From the IMG/VR virus record IMGVR_UViG_3300042731_004325, positions 1 to 42,192 of that record: DNA of 42,192 bases, one strand, 5' to 3'. A program made the translations under genes and the position numbers. Origin of the DNA: a virus. Of the stretch, positions 20,021 through 28,880 are shown in pieces. The notes under the pieces were generated by a model. The model searched no databases. It was not told where the DNA came from and saw only the letters and a program-made list of their open reading frames with translations. Within the stretch, counting starts at the first letter, position 1. Each line of letters starts with the position of its first letter.

Positions 20021-20495
20021 ACAAACTATACAAGCTTGGGTCGATGGAATTGAAAAAGACTATATATCGAATTATATTAAATTAGGGTTAAAAGCTTCAG
20101 GTAATTGGGAAAAGGAATTAGAAAGTAAGATTGAGGAAAGTCCGGGAAAATGGAAGATAACTTTTTTAGGCGCATCATATACACAACAATTAGTTTCAGG
20201 TAGGAGAAAAAATCAAAATGAAAATAATATAAGGGCATTTGTCGGATGGGCTGGGTCAACATTTTTAGCTGATTGGGTAAAAAATAAAGGGTTAAACATA
20301 TCGCCTTTTGCTGTAGCTTATAAAATAGCAAGGCAAGGAATTAAGGTGCCAAATAGTTTTAATGATGGGACTTTAGTTGATAATGTAATAACTGACAAGA
20401 AAGTAGAATTATTATTAAAAGATTTATTAGCATCTAAGGCAAGTGAAATAAGAACAGACATAAAAAAAACATTTAATGGCAATAACCGCAGTTAA
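20010..20495 (+). CDS. Putative minor tail/virion morphogenesis protein, 161 aa
   Basis: The sequence starts MTDKQTIQAWVDGIEKDYIS, has a Trp/Lys-rich middle (SPGKWKITFLGASYTQQLVS), and a late ARQGIKVPNSFNDGTLVDNV typical of head-tail joining or gp10-like proteins in Bacteroidota phages, where a G-I-x-V-P-N motif precedes the end. It overlaps both neighbours by 11-20 bp within the late operon. Confidence 0.5.
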   Translation: MTDKQTIQAWVDGIEKDYISNYIKLGLKASGNWEKELESKIEESPGKWKITFLGASYTQQLVSGRRKNQNENNIRAFVGWAGSTFLADWVKNKGLNISPFAVAYKIARQGIKVPNSFNDGTLVDNVITDKKVELLLKDLLASKASEIRTDIKKTFNGNNRS

Positions 20496-21090
20496 CATAG
20501 CTCAAAACAATATTGTTGGTGATAGCAATCTTATGGCTGTGCATTCACCATTGATATTTTTGATTAATGCTTCTTATTCAGGGGCTTCTCCTGAAAATTT
20601 TTATTGCAAAGTATATGATGAAGATGATACATTATTAGGGACATTCAAATGCATTCCATATCTTGATATACTTGCAACATTAAGGCAGTTTATGTTTATT
20701 GCAGACAGTATACTTCGGGGTTTCATGTATGATTTTAGCGACGAATTACAAAGCGCAGGCAGCCTTGAGCATATTGAAGATATGACTAAGATTTTTAAAC
20801 TGGAATTTGGTGATTTCGTTACTGCCTTTACCGATGAAATTACTATTGTTGCGCTACATTCTAACAGGCAATTTGGAGAAGACATTAACCAAACGGAAAT
20901 ATTTAACAATGAAGATAAAACATATTACGGGTATGAAGGCAAGCCTGTTTATATGTATATTTATAACGACAGCGAAGCAAATTCAATAACAACGGTACCA
21001 ATTGAATCAGGTTATGATTACGCACTTGATTACGATGATACTATATTTGCTGATGCGGTTGATGAAGATTTTATTATTTTTACATCTTAA
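20476..21090 (+). CDS. Structural protein of unknown role, 204 aa
   Basis: No family recognised. Beta-rich and acidic (MAITAVNIAQNNIVGDSNLM, then NFYCKVYDEDDTLLGTFKCI). Late residues GYDYALDYDDTIFADAVDED suggest an immunoglobulin-like or jelly-roll fold. Its place among tail genes implies a virion component. Confidence 0.5.
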   Translation: MAITAVNIAQNNIVGDSNLMAVHSPLIFLINASYSGASPENFYCKVYDEDDTLLGTFKCIPYLDILATLRQFMFIADSILRGFMYDFSDELQSAGSLEHIEDMTKIFKLEFGDFVTAFTDEITIVALHSNRQFGEDINQTEIFNNEDKTYYGYEGKPVYMYIYNDSEANSITTVPIESGYDYALDYDDTIFADAVDEDFIIFTS

Positions 21091-21101
21091 ATAAAACGAT
21101 T

Positions 21102-21749
21102 ATGTCAACAAGACTTTTTGAACAATCAGACAATAATGACCCTGACTTAACGAACAGGATAGCATTTGGTAAAGCTGGAACAGCAACAGGAAATATGAGT
21201 TTTACAAATTTTCTTGCATGGTTATTAACAAAACTGGGGTTTTTAAAGACTGCAAGTAATTTATCGGATTTAGCCTCAGCTTCAACTGCAAGGTCAAACT
21301 TAGGCGTTTATTCAACATCTCAAGTTGATAGCGCCCTAAATGGAAAGGCTAATATTTACCCTGCATCCGGGGGTGCTATTAAAACCAACAACACAATATC
21401 TTTTACACCATCAGCAAGCTATCACCCTGCTACAAAAAAATATGTTGATGACAATACGCTGCTGCCATTATTTAAAGGATATACGGAAATTGACGATGTG
21501 GCAAGCGGGGTTGATGTAAGAACGGTTGTTCTCGGAACAACATTATCTACAAGTAATTACGTTGTTATATGCTCTTTAAAAGAGTTGTCAGCAGCAAATA
21601 GAATTGAGGATATAGTTTACGGAACTAAAGATTATACGACAACATCTTTTAAAGTTGTCTTAAAAGAATATGCGAGCAATGTACAGGATTTGAGACTGTA
21701 CTTTATGATATATGCTGCAAGTGGGTTTACACTTTGTAATAATTCATAA
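21102..21749 (+). CDS. Tail-fibre-like protein, 215 aa
   Basis: It contains the repeat signature SNLSDLASASTARSNLGV (about residues 48-65), found in many phage tail fibres, and HPATKKYVDDN (about 107-117), a conserved fibre-repeat ending before the tip. The C-terminal 100 residues form a beta-rich region (ASGVDVRTVVLGTTLSTSNY). It is short for a receptor-binding fibre, so it may be a fibre subunit or tip. Confidence 0.65.
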   Translation: MSTRLFEQSDNNDPDLTNRIAFGKAGTATGNMSFTNFLAWLLTKLGFLKTASNLSDLASASTARSNLGVYSTSQVDSALNGKANIYPASGGAIKTNNTISFTPSASYHPATKKYVDDNTLLPLFKGYTEIDDVASGVDVRTVVLGTTLSTSNYVVICSLKELSAANRIEDIVYGTKDYTTTSFKVVLKEYASNVQDLRLYFMIYAASGFTLCNNS

Positions 21750-21755
21750 AATACA

Positions 21756-22289
21756 ATGAGCAATATTGGTTATTATAGATATAAACTTGATAATTTAACA
21801 GAAGGAACAACACAGATACCGTTGTATAAGAATGGTAATATAGCCATAACAAATACAGTTATCATACTTCCATTTTGTGAAAACGATAAACTTATAAAAT
21901 ATCTTGATAAGAACGGACAGTATAGATTTTTCGCATTTAACAGATATTACGAGCAAAAAGACGACCCGAAGTTATTAGGCAAAGCGAATAAGTTAATAAC
22001 ATCAATTTTAAACAGTCAATCAAACAAAAAAAATGTCGGTTATAAAAATGAACGCACTATATCAATGGTTGCTGATGATGTGACAGATGCGCAACTTGAA
22101 TACCTTTCTGATTTATGGACTTCGCCAAGGGTTTATTTACACCTTGCAACAGACAGCAGCGATGAGGCAAATGATTGGCTCGAGGTTGAAATAAAAGGGG
22201 ATAATATAAGCAGAAGAAGAAAAAATATATCTGGAAAAATAACAGTTGATATCATATTACCAGAATGGTTTAATATTACAATGTTATGA
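21756..22289 (+). CDS. Structural protein of unknown role, 177 aa
   Basis: No family recognised. It has beta-rich segments (GYYRYKLDNLTEGTTQIPLY, then ITVDIILPEWFNITML) and a helical ADDVTDAQLEYLSDLWTSPR stretch. It overlaps the large tail protein by 4 bp, so it probably belongs to the same tail subassembly. Confidence 0.5.
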   Translation: MSNIGYYRYKLDNLTEGTTQIPLYKNGNIAITNTVIILPFCENDKLIKYLDKNGQYRFFAFNRYYEQKDDPKLLGKANKLITSILNSQSNKKNVGYKNERTISMVADDVTDAQLEYLSDLWTSPRVYLHLATDSSDEANDWLEVEIKGDNISRRRKNISGKITVDIILPEWFNITML

Positions 22290-23953
22290 CAGAATTACAT
22301 CGTATAAATGGTCAGGATATTGATGTTGATGAACAAACTTCAATAGGCATAACATTTCAAACTTATGATATTAAAGAACCTGGGAAAAGAAAAGTTACAA
22401 TATCAAATCAGTTTACAATACCAAAGACAGCAAAGAATTTAAAAATAATAGGTTTCGCCGGAGACCCTCAATTCACATCTACTGTTATTTATGATTCAAT
22501 GTATTATGAATATTGGATTGATAATGAAAAACTAATAGATAATGCAAGAACCAGAATAGATGAAGTTGGCGATCGCATAAGTTTATTTGTATTTCAGAAA
22601 AACGATATATGGGATGATCTTAAATTATTTGAGTGGGATGATTTTGTTAGTGAATTTATTGATTGGCTTTATTCTGAAAAGAGTTATCCTTCTGAATTAT
22701 CGTATTATTCCGGGAACTTTTCTGCTTTTATAAGTCAGTATATAAGCACAACAGAAGGGTTAATCATACCAATGTTTTTCGGAAACCTTTATGAACACGA
22801 CCCGGCTGGAGATAGTGTATACCTTGAAGATGAAACAACAATCTGGATGAAATATTGGCCTGACACCGAAAGTGTTCAATCAGACGGTGGCCATATATGT
22901 GCGTATGTAAAAACAATTTTTGAATTTATTGAATATAAATACGGCGTAAATCTTTGCGTAAATGAAGTTGGGTTAACCGGTAATATATGGGATGACTCAT
23001 ACGCAACGGCAATTTATGTCCCAATCAGGGATTTAACAGTATCGTTTCATTTCAACGGTGGATCAGTTGACGGTGTTTATTTTGAAAAAATTGCAACACA
23101 AAATTTCACACCATATAAAAATTTACAAGACAAAGCAGGCAAGACTCTTTATGATTTAGTGAATTCATTTTTACAACACTTCAACATCATAAAAGATAAT
23201 ATCGAAATAAGCGGGGAACCAGCAATTAAATTATCAAGGTTTGATGATATTGCAACAATGGCAGATATTATAGATTTCTCTGGCGGATTACAAGATACTT
23301 CTAAATTTAAACCTTTTATTAGCGGGTTTAATCAAAAAAATTATATTAAATTTTCTGATATATATCCTGAAGGTGACGAGCTTCAGAACAGCCGGGTAAT
23401 AGTTTGTGACAATAAAAACCTTGATGCACAAATCGATCTGTTTACCATTGATGCTTACATAAATGCAGTTATAAGCATAACAGGCGGAGTAGTACCAGAT
23501 TTAAGCGTAAAGGAATCTTTTAAAACATTCAACTTTTTCATATCAGATGGTTTAACTACTGATACGATAGATATTTATTGTTCACAAAATCAGGCGGCAC
23601 CTGAACTTGCTCAATACAAATTACAGAAGTCTGCTTTATATTCATTGTCAAACGAATATTTGTTTATAGATTCGATTGTTCAATACCCAAGATTTTATGA
23701 AATAGAAAAATGGCTAACTCTTAAAGATATAAATAATCTTATATATTTTAGAAAGTATTACATTCAGGAATTAAACGGATCTTATTTTATTAATAAAATA
23801 TCCGGTTTTAATCCTAAAAACTCAAATAAACCAACTAAACTCGAGATATTTAAAATAGGTGATGATGCTGTTATTGATTTTAAAGAACTTATATATTACG
23901 AAGATGGAATCGAAAATATTTTTACCGACGGTTTAGGAAATAACTTTTTTTAA
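22286..23953 (+). CDS. Large tail or baseplate protein, 555 aa
   Basis: It starts MTELHRINGQDIDVDEQTSI, then GITFQTYDIKEPGKRKVTIS, an N-terminus common to large Bacteroidota phage tail proteins. The rest is mostly beta with aromatic-rich acidic segments. It lies next to the tape measure genes, which fits a distal-tail or baseplate hub. No enzymatic motif was seen. Confidence 0.55.
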   Translation: MTELHRINGQDIDVDEQTSIGITFQTYDIKEPGKRKVTISNQFTIPKTAKNLKIIGFAGDPQFTSTVIYDSMYYEYWIDNEKLIDNARTRIDEVGDRISLFVFQKNDIWDDLKLFEWDDFVSEFIDWLYSEKSYPSELSYYSGNFSAFISQYISTTEGLIIPMFFGNLYEHDPAGDSVYLEDETTIWMKYWPDTESVQSDGGHICAYVKTIFEFIEYKYGVNLCVNEVGLTGNIWDDSYATAIYVPIRDLTVSFHFNGGSVDGVYFEKIATQNFTPYKNLQDKAGKTLYDLVNSFLQHFNIIKDNIEISGEPAIKLSRFDDIATMADIIDFSGGLQDTSKFKPFISGFNQKNYIKFSDIYPEGDELQNSRVIVCDNKNLDAQIDLFTIDAYINAVISITGGVVPDLSVKESFKTFNFFISDGLTTDTIDIYCSQNQAAPELAQYKLQKSALYSLSNEYLFIDSIVQYPRFYEIEKWLTLKDINNLIYFRKYYIQELNGSYFINKISGFNPKNSNKPTKLEIFKIGDDAVIDFKELIYYEDGIENIFTDGLGNNFF

Positions 23954-23954
23954 T

Positions 23955-24242
23955 ATGGCAGATAAAATTGTAATAGGGGAATTAGATATTGATGTTACGG
24001 CTTCTGTTCAGGAATCAAAGAAATTGAAAGAGGAAATAATAACATTAAAAGACCGTCTTAAAGAATTAAAAGAAACACAGGGGGAAACATCTGATGAGTA
24101 TATAAAATCAAGTGCGCAATTGAAATGTTTACAAAAAGAATTAAAGTCGCACGAATTAATATATAATAAAATTAATTATGTAAAATTGACGGTTGATAAT
24201 TTAAAATTAATGTCAAAATCTCTTATTTATGAATTTACATGA
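23955..24242 (+). CDS. Tape-measure N-terminal-like fragment, 95 aa
   Basis: MADKIVIGELDIDVTASVQE, followed by helix-rich LKEEIITLKDRLKELKETQG, is the usual start of a Bacteroidota tape measure protein. It stops after 95 residues where the sequence becomes more A+T-rich. The real tape measure starts at 24692 with a different N-terminus (MADKFSAEDLGLNELIEKFE). This looks like a truncated or displaced tape measure start, interrupted by the gene at 24229. Confidence 0.55.
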   Translation: MADKIVIGELDIDVTASVQESKKLKEEIITLKDRLKELKETQGETSDEYIKSSAQLKCLQKELKSHELIYNKINYVKLTVDNLKLMSKSLIYEFT

Positions 24243-24699
24243 ATTTTATAATAAATTAGAAAAAATAAATATTCAAGATATATTTTTATCTGAATCAGAT
24301 AAATTATCTGAAAATATGTTGAATGCAAACAGGCAACAATTATTAGAAGGGAAAAACATAAATTCTGAGAATATTACACCATCGTATTTGGAAGATAAAT
24401 ATTTTAAAACAAGAAAATCTGCCAATAAATATGCTAAGTGGAAAAGAAAAATAACTCCTAATAAATTGAGAAGTTTTGAAACTCCAAATTTATTTATCAC
24501 TGGTAAATTTCATAGAAGTATTCAATTAGTTAGAAAAGAAAAAATATTTTATATTTTTTCAAATGATAGTAACTCTAATTCTATCTTATCAAAATTTAAA
24601 AGTATTTTAGGTTTAACTTTAGAAAATAAAAAAAAGATAGGAAATGAAATAATTAATAATTCATTTAAATCATTATTAAATATTATTAAAAATGGCTGA
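24229..24699 (+). CDS. Small virion protein, likely inserted between tape measure parts, 156 aa
   Basis: The N-terminus MNLHEFYNKLEKINIQDIFL and the C-terminal GLTLENKKKIGNEIINNSFK match a small phage family I recall with the same MNLH start. It is more A+T-rich than its neighbours, overlaps the fragment before it by 14 bp and the tape measure gene by 8 bp. Function unknown; it may be an accessory tail protein acquired by insertion. Confidence 0.5.
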   Translation: MNLHEFYNKLEKINIQDIFLSESDKLSENMLNANRQQLLEGKNINSENITPSYLEDKYFKTRKSANKYAKWKRKITPNKLRSFETPNLFITGKFHRSIQLVRKEKIFYIFSNDSNSNSILSKFKSILGLTLENKKKIGNEIINNSFKSLLNIIKNG

Positions 24700-27082
24700 T
24701 AAATTTAGTGCAGAAGATTTGGGATTAAACGAGTTAATTGAAAAATTTGAAAAACTCAAAAGCGAAGTTAAGACAGGTACAAAAACCGTTGAAGATGCTA
24801 TGAATGAAATGTCAAAGGCAAGTAATAAATATAATGATTCATTGACTGATGTTAATAAAAGAATTAATGATCTTACAAAACATATAGTCGATTATAAACA
24901 AAAACAACAAGATTTAAAAAAAGAATATGAAGCTGGAAACAAATCACAAATCGAATATAATAAGGAATTAGCAGAAATAAACCATTCGATAGCAAGGGCG
25001 GTTAATGATAGAAAAGCATATATAAATGTTATTCAAAGTGAGGAAGGTTCAATTAAAAGGGCAAAAGCCGAAAATGCAATCTGGAGGCGTGAAAGAAACG
25101 AAATGGGTAAAGCCACTAAGGAAAATAAGAGTATTCTTGATCAATATAATAAAAAAATTGATGAAAATTCTAAAATTATAGGAGAAAATGTTGACAAACA
25201 ATCTCAATATTATTTAGGCATAAATCAGACAACTGATGCGATTGGCCAATTTTCCCCTGCTGCAGGTAAAGCAACCGGGGCAATAAAACAGGTTAACTCA
25301 GCGTTCAAGATTTTACTTGCTAATCCAATAGTTGCTTTAATAGCTGCTATAGTTGCTGGATTGACTGCATTAGTATCATCATTAAAAAGATCAGAGGAAG
25401 GCCAAAACGCTTTAGCAAAAGCCGGGGCGGTATTAAGTTCTGTATTTGAAACAATTGCAGATATAGTTACCACGTTGGCAGAAAAAATTGTAAAGGCTTT
25501 CAAAGACCCGCAGCAGGCTGTAAAAGATTTATGGGAAGTTATTAAAACGAATATAGCTAACAGGGTTATTGCTTTAGGTGATACGTTTGTCGCATTTGGT
25601 CAGATTGCTCAAAACTCCATGAAACTTGCAGGTACCGCTATAGCTAATTTGTTTAAGAAAAATAAAACAGACTTAGGAGAATTTAAAGAAGCTTTATTTG
25701 AAGCAACGAAAGATTTAGCAAAAGCACAGGTTCAACTTTTAACCGGTATTGACGCAGATAAAATAATTGACGGGTTTAAAGCATTAGGGGCAGAAATAGC
25801 AGAAGATGCAAGAAAAACAGCCATGTTGGCGGATAGACAGGCAAAGCTTGATAAACAGATAAGAAGTAATTTAGTACAGGAACAGAAAGACCGTCTAACA
25901 TTAGCAAAAATAAAAAATGAAATAGACGATAAGGATAAGAACGATGCAAATGAAAGGATAAGATTAATCGATGAAGAAAATAAACTACTGGATGATATTT
26001 TAAGCAGAAATTTAGCAATTGCACAATCGAAATATGAAATAAAGGTAGCTCAAAATGCATTACATGCGTCAACAAAAGCTGAGCTAGACGAGGAAGCCAG
26101 GTTATTGGCTGATATTTATAAAATTGAAGCTGACATAACAAATCAAAGAAAGGAAGCTATTGCAAAGAGGCTTGAAGCGCAAAGAGAAGCAGCGCAAGAA
26201 TCTGTTAATTTATTAAATTATGAATTGCAGATATATCTGGAAACAAATAAACAAAAGCTGCAGGATTTTGAAAAAATATATGAGCTTCAAAAAGCCGCTT
26301 TAGATGAACAACTTGAAACCGGGCTAATAAAGCAGAATGATTATAATTTAAAACTTCTTGAACTTGAAAGTCAAAAAAATGAAGCTATAAGGACGCAAAA
26401 ATTAGAACAACAAAAAATTGATTATGAAAATGATTTACAGTTAGCGCAGGAAAACATGTTTGCTGTTCTTGAATTAGAACGTCAGGGGTTAGAGATGAAA
26501 AGGCAGCAAGAAATTGAATATGCCGAAAGAATAGGTGCTGATGTCGAAAAGATAAATAAAAAATATGCAGATGCCGAAAAGGAAATTGATAGGGCGAAAA
26601 CGGATGCTAAACTTGAACTTGCATCAGGGTTTGCTGGAAATTTAGCTGCAATATTTGGAGAACAAACAGCTATCGGGAAAGCTGCCGCAGTTGCGGAAAC
26701 AACAATTAATACATATAGATCAGCTACCGCCGCTTATGCTTCACTTGCTCCAATCCCTTTTGTTGGCCCTGTATTGGGTGTTGCTGCTGCCGGTGCTGCT
26801 ATAGCAAACGGATTAGCAAACGTAAAAAGAATACTTGATGTTAAATCAGGGCTTCCTGGGGATACATCAGGGGAAGCAACAATACAAACAGCCGCTACAA
26901 CTGTTAATACTATACCAGATACTAGGCTAACCGCTGCACCTGATATTGGAGAAGGCATTGTCTCTAGAAACATCACGGCAGAGGTTCAGGATAAAATAAG
27001 TTTACAACCTACTTTAGTTATTGATGATGTCACTTCAAAACAGCGAAATGAATATCAACAAAATATTACAGCAACGGAATGA
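24692..27082 (+). CDS. Tape measure protein, 796 aa
   Basis: A long helical protein with extended coiled coils (residues 1-190 and about 370-640). It has a central hydrophobic region (LANPIVALIAAIVAGLTALV, about 208-227) and a second hydrophobic stretch near 690-720 (FVGPVLGVAAAGAAIANGLA). This combination is that of a siphovirus or myovirus tape measure, which sets tail length and may form a membrane channel. Antisense frames inside are shadows. Confidence 0.8.
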   Translation: MADKFSAEDLGLNELIEKFEKLKSEVKTGTKTVEDAMNEMSKASNKYNDSLTDVNKRINDLTKHIVDYKQKQQDLKKEYEAGNKSQIEYNKELAEINHSIARAVNDRKAYINVIQSEEGSIKRAKAENAIWRRERNEMGKATKENKSILDQYNKKIDENSKIIGENVDKQSQYYLGINQTTDAIGQFSPAAGKATGAIKQVNSAFKILLANPIVALIAAIVAGLTALVSSLKRSEEGQNALAKAGAVLSSVFETIADIVTTLAEKIVKAFKDPQQAVKDLWEVIKTNIANRVIALGDTFVAFGQIAQNSMKLAGTAIANLFKKNKTDLGEFKEALFEATKDLAKAQVQLLTGIDADKIIDGFKALGAEIAEDARKTAMLADRQAKLDKQIRSNLVQEQKDRLTLAKIKNEIDDKDKNDANERIRLIDEENKLLDDILSRNLAIAQSKYEIKVAQNALHASTKAELDEEARLLADIYKIEADITNQRKEAIAKRLEAQREAAQESVNLLNYELQIYLETNKQKLQDFEKIYELQKAALDEQLETGLIKQNDYNLKLLELESQKNEAIRTQKLEQQKIDYENDLQLAQENMFAVLELERQGLEMKRQQEIEYAERIGADVEKINKKYADAEKEIDRAKTDAKLELASGFAGNLAAIFGEQTAIGKAAAVAETTINTYRSATAAYASLAPIPFVGPVLGVAAAGAAIANGLANVKRILDVKSGLPGDTSGEATIQTAATTVNTIPDTRLTAAPDIGEGIVSRNITAEVQDKISLQPTLVIDDVTSKQRNEYQQNITATE

Positions 27083-27255
27083 AAAGGGCTGAATTTATCA
27101 AAATAGCAATTAACGATCCTAAAAAGGGCGCTGAGATTTTAAGAACTCAGGCAAAAGAGCTTGAAGGATGCAAAAAAGTAATGAGGGTTGCAGAAACATT
27201 AAGTAAAACATTATTTATATCTGATAGAACGGTATTTCGGGATTGTAAAAAGTAA
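27079..27255 (+). CDS. Small HTH protein, 58 aa
   Basis: The start overlaps the tape measure stop (ATGA). The product reads MKRAEFIKIAINDPKKGAEI, then a helical part and LSKTLFISDRTVFRDCKK, whose end looks like the recognition part of a helix-turn-helix. I associate this short protein with the region beside tape measure genes in Bacteroidota phages. Possible regulator; function unknown. Confidence 0.6.
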   Translation: MKRAEFIKIAINDPKKGAEILRTQAKELEGCKKVMRVAETLSKTLFISDRTVFRDCKK

Positions 27256-27296
27256 CAAATATTATTAATTTACGTATAATATATTAAAAAAAAATT
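27250..27296 (+). promoter_or_regulatory. Promoter of the lipoprotein moron
   Basis: A TAACA half-site (27253-27257), TAATTTAC (27266-27273) close to TAnnTTTG, and CGTATAAT (27273-27280) precede an A-rich leader and the ATG at 27297. The CGTATAAT motif is shared with the promoter cassettes. It lies inside the late region and would give the lipoprotein separate expression. Confidence 0.45.
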
Positions 27297-27737
27297 ATGA
27301 AAAAATTAATTTATTTATTATTTGTATTATTAATTATATCTTGTGAAAAAGATATAATAGATATTAATACATTAGAAAATGATTCGATAAATATAGAAAA
27401 TAAGTTTATTGAATTTAATGATACTTGCAAAATTTGGATAGCTGCAAATCCTGAAACAAAGGGAAGGTTATCTGATAAAGCTTCAATTATAATACGTGAA
27501 AATTATTCTGAAATAAATAATTTTGAATTTTCAAACGATACTGTAATTTATTTAAATATTATTCCTGAAATTGATTATGAAATATTATATATAGGCGTAG
27601 ATAAAGAAGAAGGTAATATTTATTTTGGATTTGAATTTAATAATAAAAAATATTATAATATAAAAAGGGAATTATATTTTGATAAAAAATGTTCTTTAAT
27701 AATAAGTTATGACAATGAAAAGTTAATATTTTATTGA
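27297..27737 (+). CDS. Putative lipoprotein, 146 aa, moron (possible superinfection exclusion)
   Basis: The N-terminus MKKLIYLLFVLLIISCEKD is a signal peptide with a lipobox (IISC), so Cys16 would be lipid-modified. The mature part is beta-rich and acidic. The gene is more A+T-rich than neighbours and is bracketed by a promoter and a strong terminator inside the late operon, the layout of a moron. Phage lipoproteins in this setting often block infection by related phages. That role is inferred. Confidence 0.6.
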   Translation: MKKLIYLLFVLLIISCEKDIIDINTLENDSINIENKFIEFNDTCKIWIAANPETKGRLSDKASIIIRENYSEINNFEFSNDTVIYLNIIPEIDYEILYIGVDKEEGNIYFGFEFNNKKYYNIKRELYFDKKCSLIISYDNEKLIFY

Positions 27738-27763
27738 TTGCAAATTGACATTTCGGTTATGAA

Positions 27764-27793
27764 AGTCATGCATTATTGCATGGCTTTTTTTTT
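27764..27793 (+). terminator. Terminator after the lipoprotein gene
   Basis: CATGCA (27767-27772), loop TTAT and TGCATG (27777-27782) form a perfect hairpin, followed by GC and a run of ten T. Only 18 bp separate it from the protease ATG, so the capsid genes must be read through it or use a very close start. Confidence 0.8.
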
Positions 27794-27810
27794 GTATTTA
27801 TTTTTGTTAT

Positions 27811-28869
27811 ATGTACTTATTACCAATTAACGGAATTATAGGGGAAGATTTTAAACTTTCAGATGCATTGATGCATCTCAATGCTGCTAAAAATGAACCT
27901 GTTATAAAGCTTATAATTAATTCTGTTGGCGGTTACACCGATGAAGCAGATAAAATAGAAGAAGCTTTAAGAAACGAAAAGAAAATTTACTATTCAACAA
28001 ATTCAGGCGATGTTGCAAGCGCAGCAGTTGAATTATTTTGCGTTGCACCAAAAGAAAACAGAACTTTTGATATTTCAAAAGGCCAGTTTTTAATTCACAT
28101 GCCTTTTTTAATGCCGGAAGATGGAGGTGCTACAGGTACGGCTGAAGAAATTGAAAGGATAGTTGAGGAAATGAAAAATCTGGAAAAAGAAACGGCAAGA
28201 AAATATCAAAAAGCAACAGGTACAAGCGCAAATATTTTAACCGGCTTTATGAAGGAAAATGTTCCGTTAACTGAGGAACAAATTCAATCGTTAGGTTTTG
28301 CGACTATAATAAAACCAACATTTAAAGCAGTAGCTTATTTTAAAAATGATAATATGACAAACGAAGAAGTAACAAAAAAATTAGGCACTTTAGAAGGTCT
28401 AATAAATAAAGTTGTTGGCTTTTTACGTCCAAAGGCAATAATGTTGCAAGATGTAAATGGTCAGGAGCTTGATTTCGGTAATGACATTCAGGACGTTACG
28501 CAGATAAGTGTTGGTGTTGCTGCAACGGTTGCGGGACAGCCGGCAGATGGTGAATATGTAATGCCTGATGGAACAACTTATGTATTTTCGGCAGGAGTAT
28601 TAAACGAGATACGTCCTCCTGAATCTACTGAACTAACTGAGCTTAAACAGCAAAATCAGGAATTGCAGGAACGCTTAACAGCGAAAGAGCAAGAATTTGA
28701 AACGTTTAAGACACAGGCAGAAAGTCAGATCACGAATATTAAAAACGAATTTTTACAATTTCGTTCTCAGTTTTCTGATGGTAACCCGGGAGGAAAAGGA
28801 GCGTCGTTTGAAGATAACGAGAATGAAAGAAAAACTGTTCGTAAGCCTTTTAAAACTAAAAACAATTAA
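27811..28869 (+). CDS. ClpP-type prohead protease fused to scaffold, 352 aa
   Basis: Residues 1-175 form a ClpP/SppA-like serine protease: a glycine motif INSVGGYTDEADKI (37-50), the nucleophile region GDVASAAVELF (66-76) with Ser70, and the His motif FLIHMP (about 93-98). Residues about 275-335 are coiled coil (ELKQQNQELQERLTAKEQEF), which fits a scaffolding domain. The fusion would assemble and then mature the prohead. It directly precedes the major capsid gene. Confidence 0.75.
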   Translation: MYLLPINGIIGEDFKLSDALMHLNAAKNEPVIKLIINSVGGYTDEADKIEEALRNEKKIYYSTNSGDVASAAVELFCVAPKENRTFDISKGQFLIHMPFLMPEDGGATGTAEEIERIVEEMKNLEKETARKYQKATGTSANILTGFMKENVPLTEEQIQSLGFATIIKPTFKAVAYFKNDNMTNEEVTKKLGTLEGLINKVVGFLRPKAIMLQDVNGQELDFGNDIQDVTQISVGVAATVAGQPADGEYVMPDGTTYVFSAGVLNEIRPPESTELTELKQQNQELQERLTAKEQEFETFKTQAESQITNIKNEFLQFRSQFSDGNPGGKGASFEDNENERKTVRKPFKTKNN

Positions 28870-28880
28870 ATGATAAAGAT

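Noticed and set aside
25225-26976. Antisense frames inside the tape measure gene
   Set aside because: They mirror the coding bias of the helical gene on the other strand and show no homology or signals.
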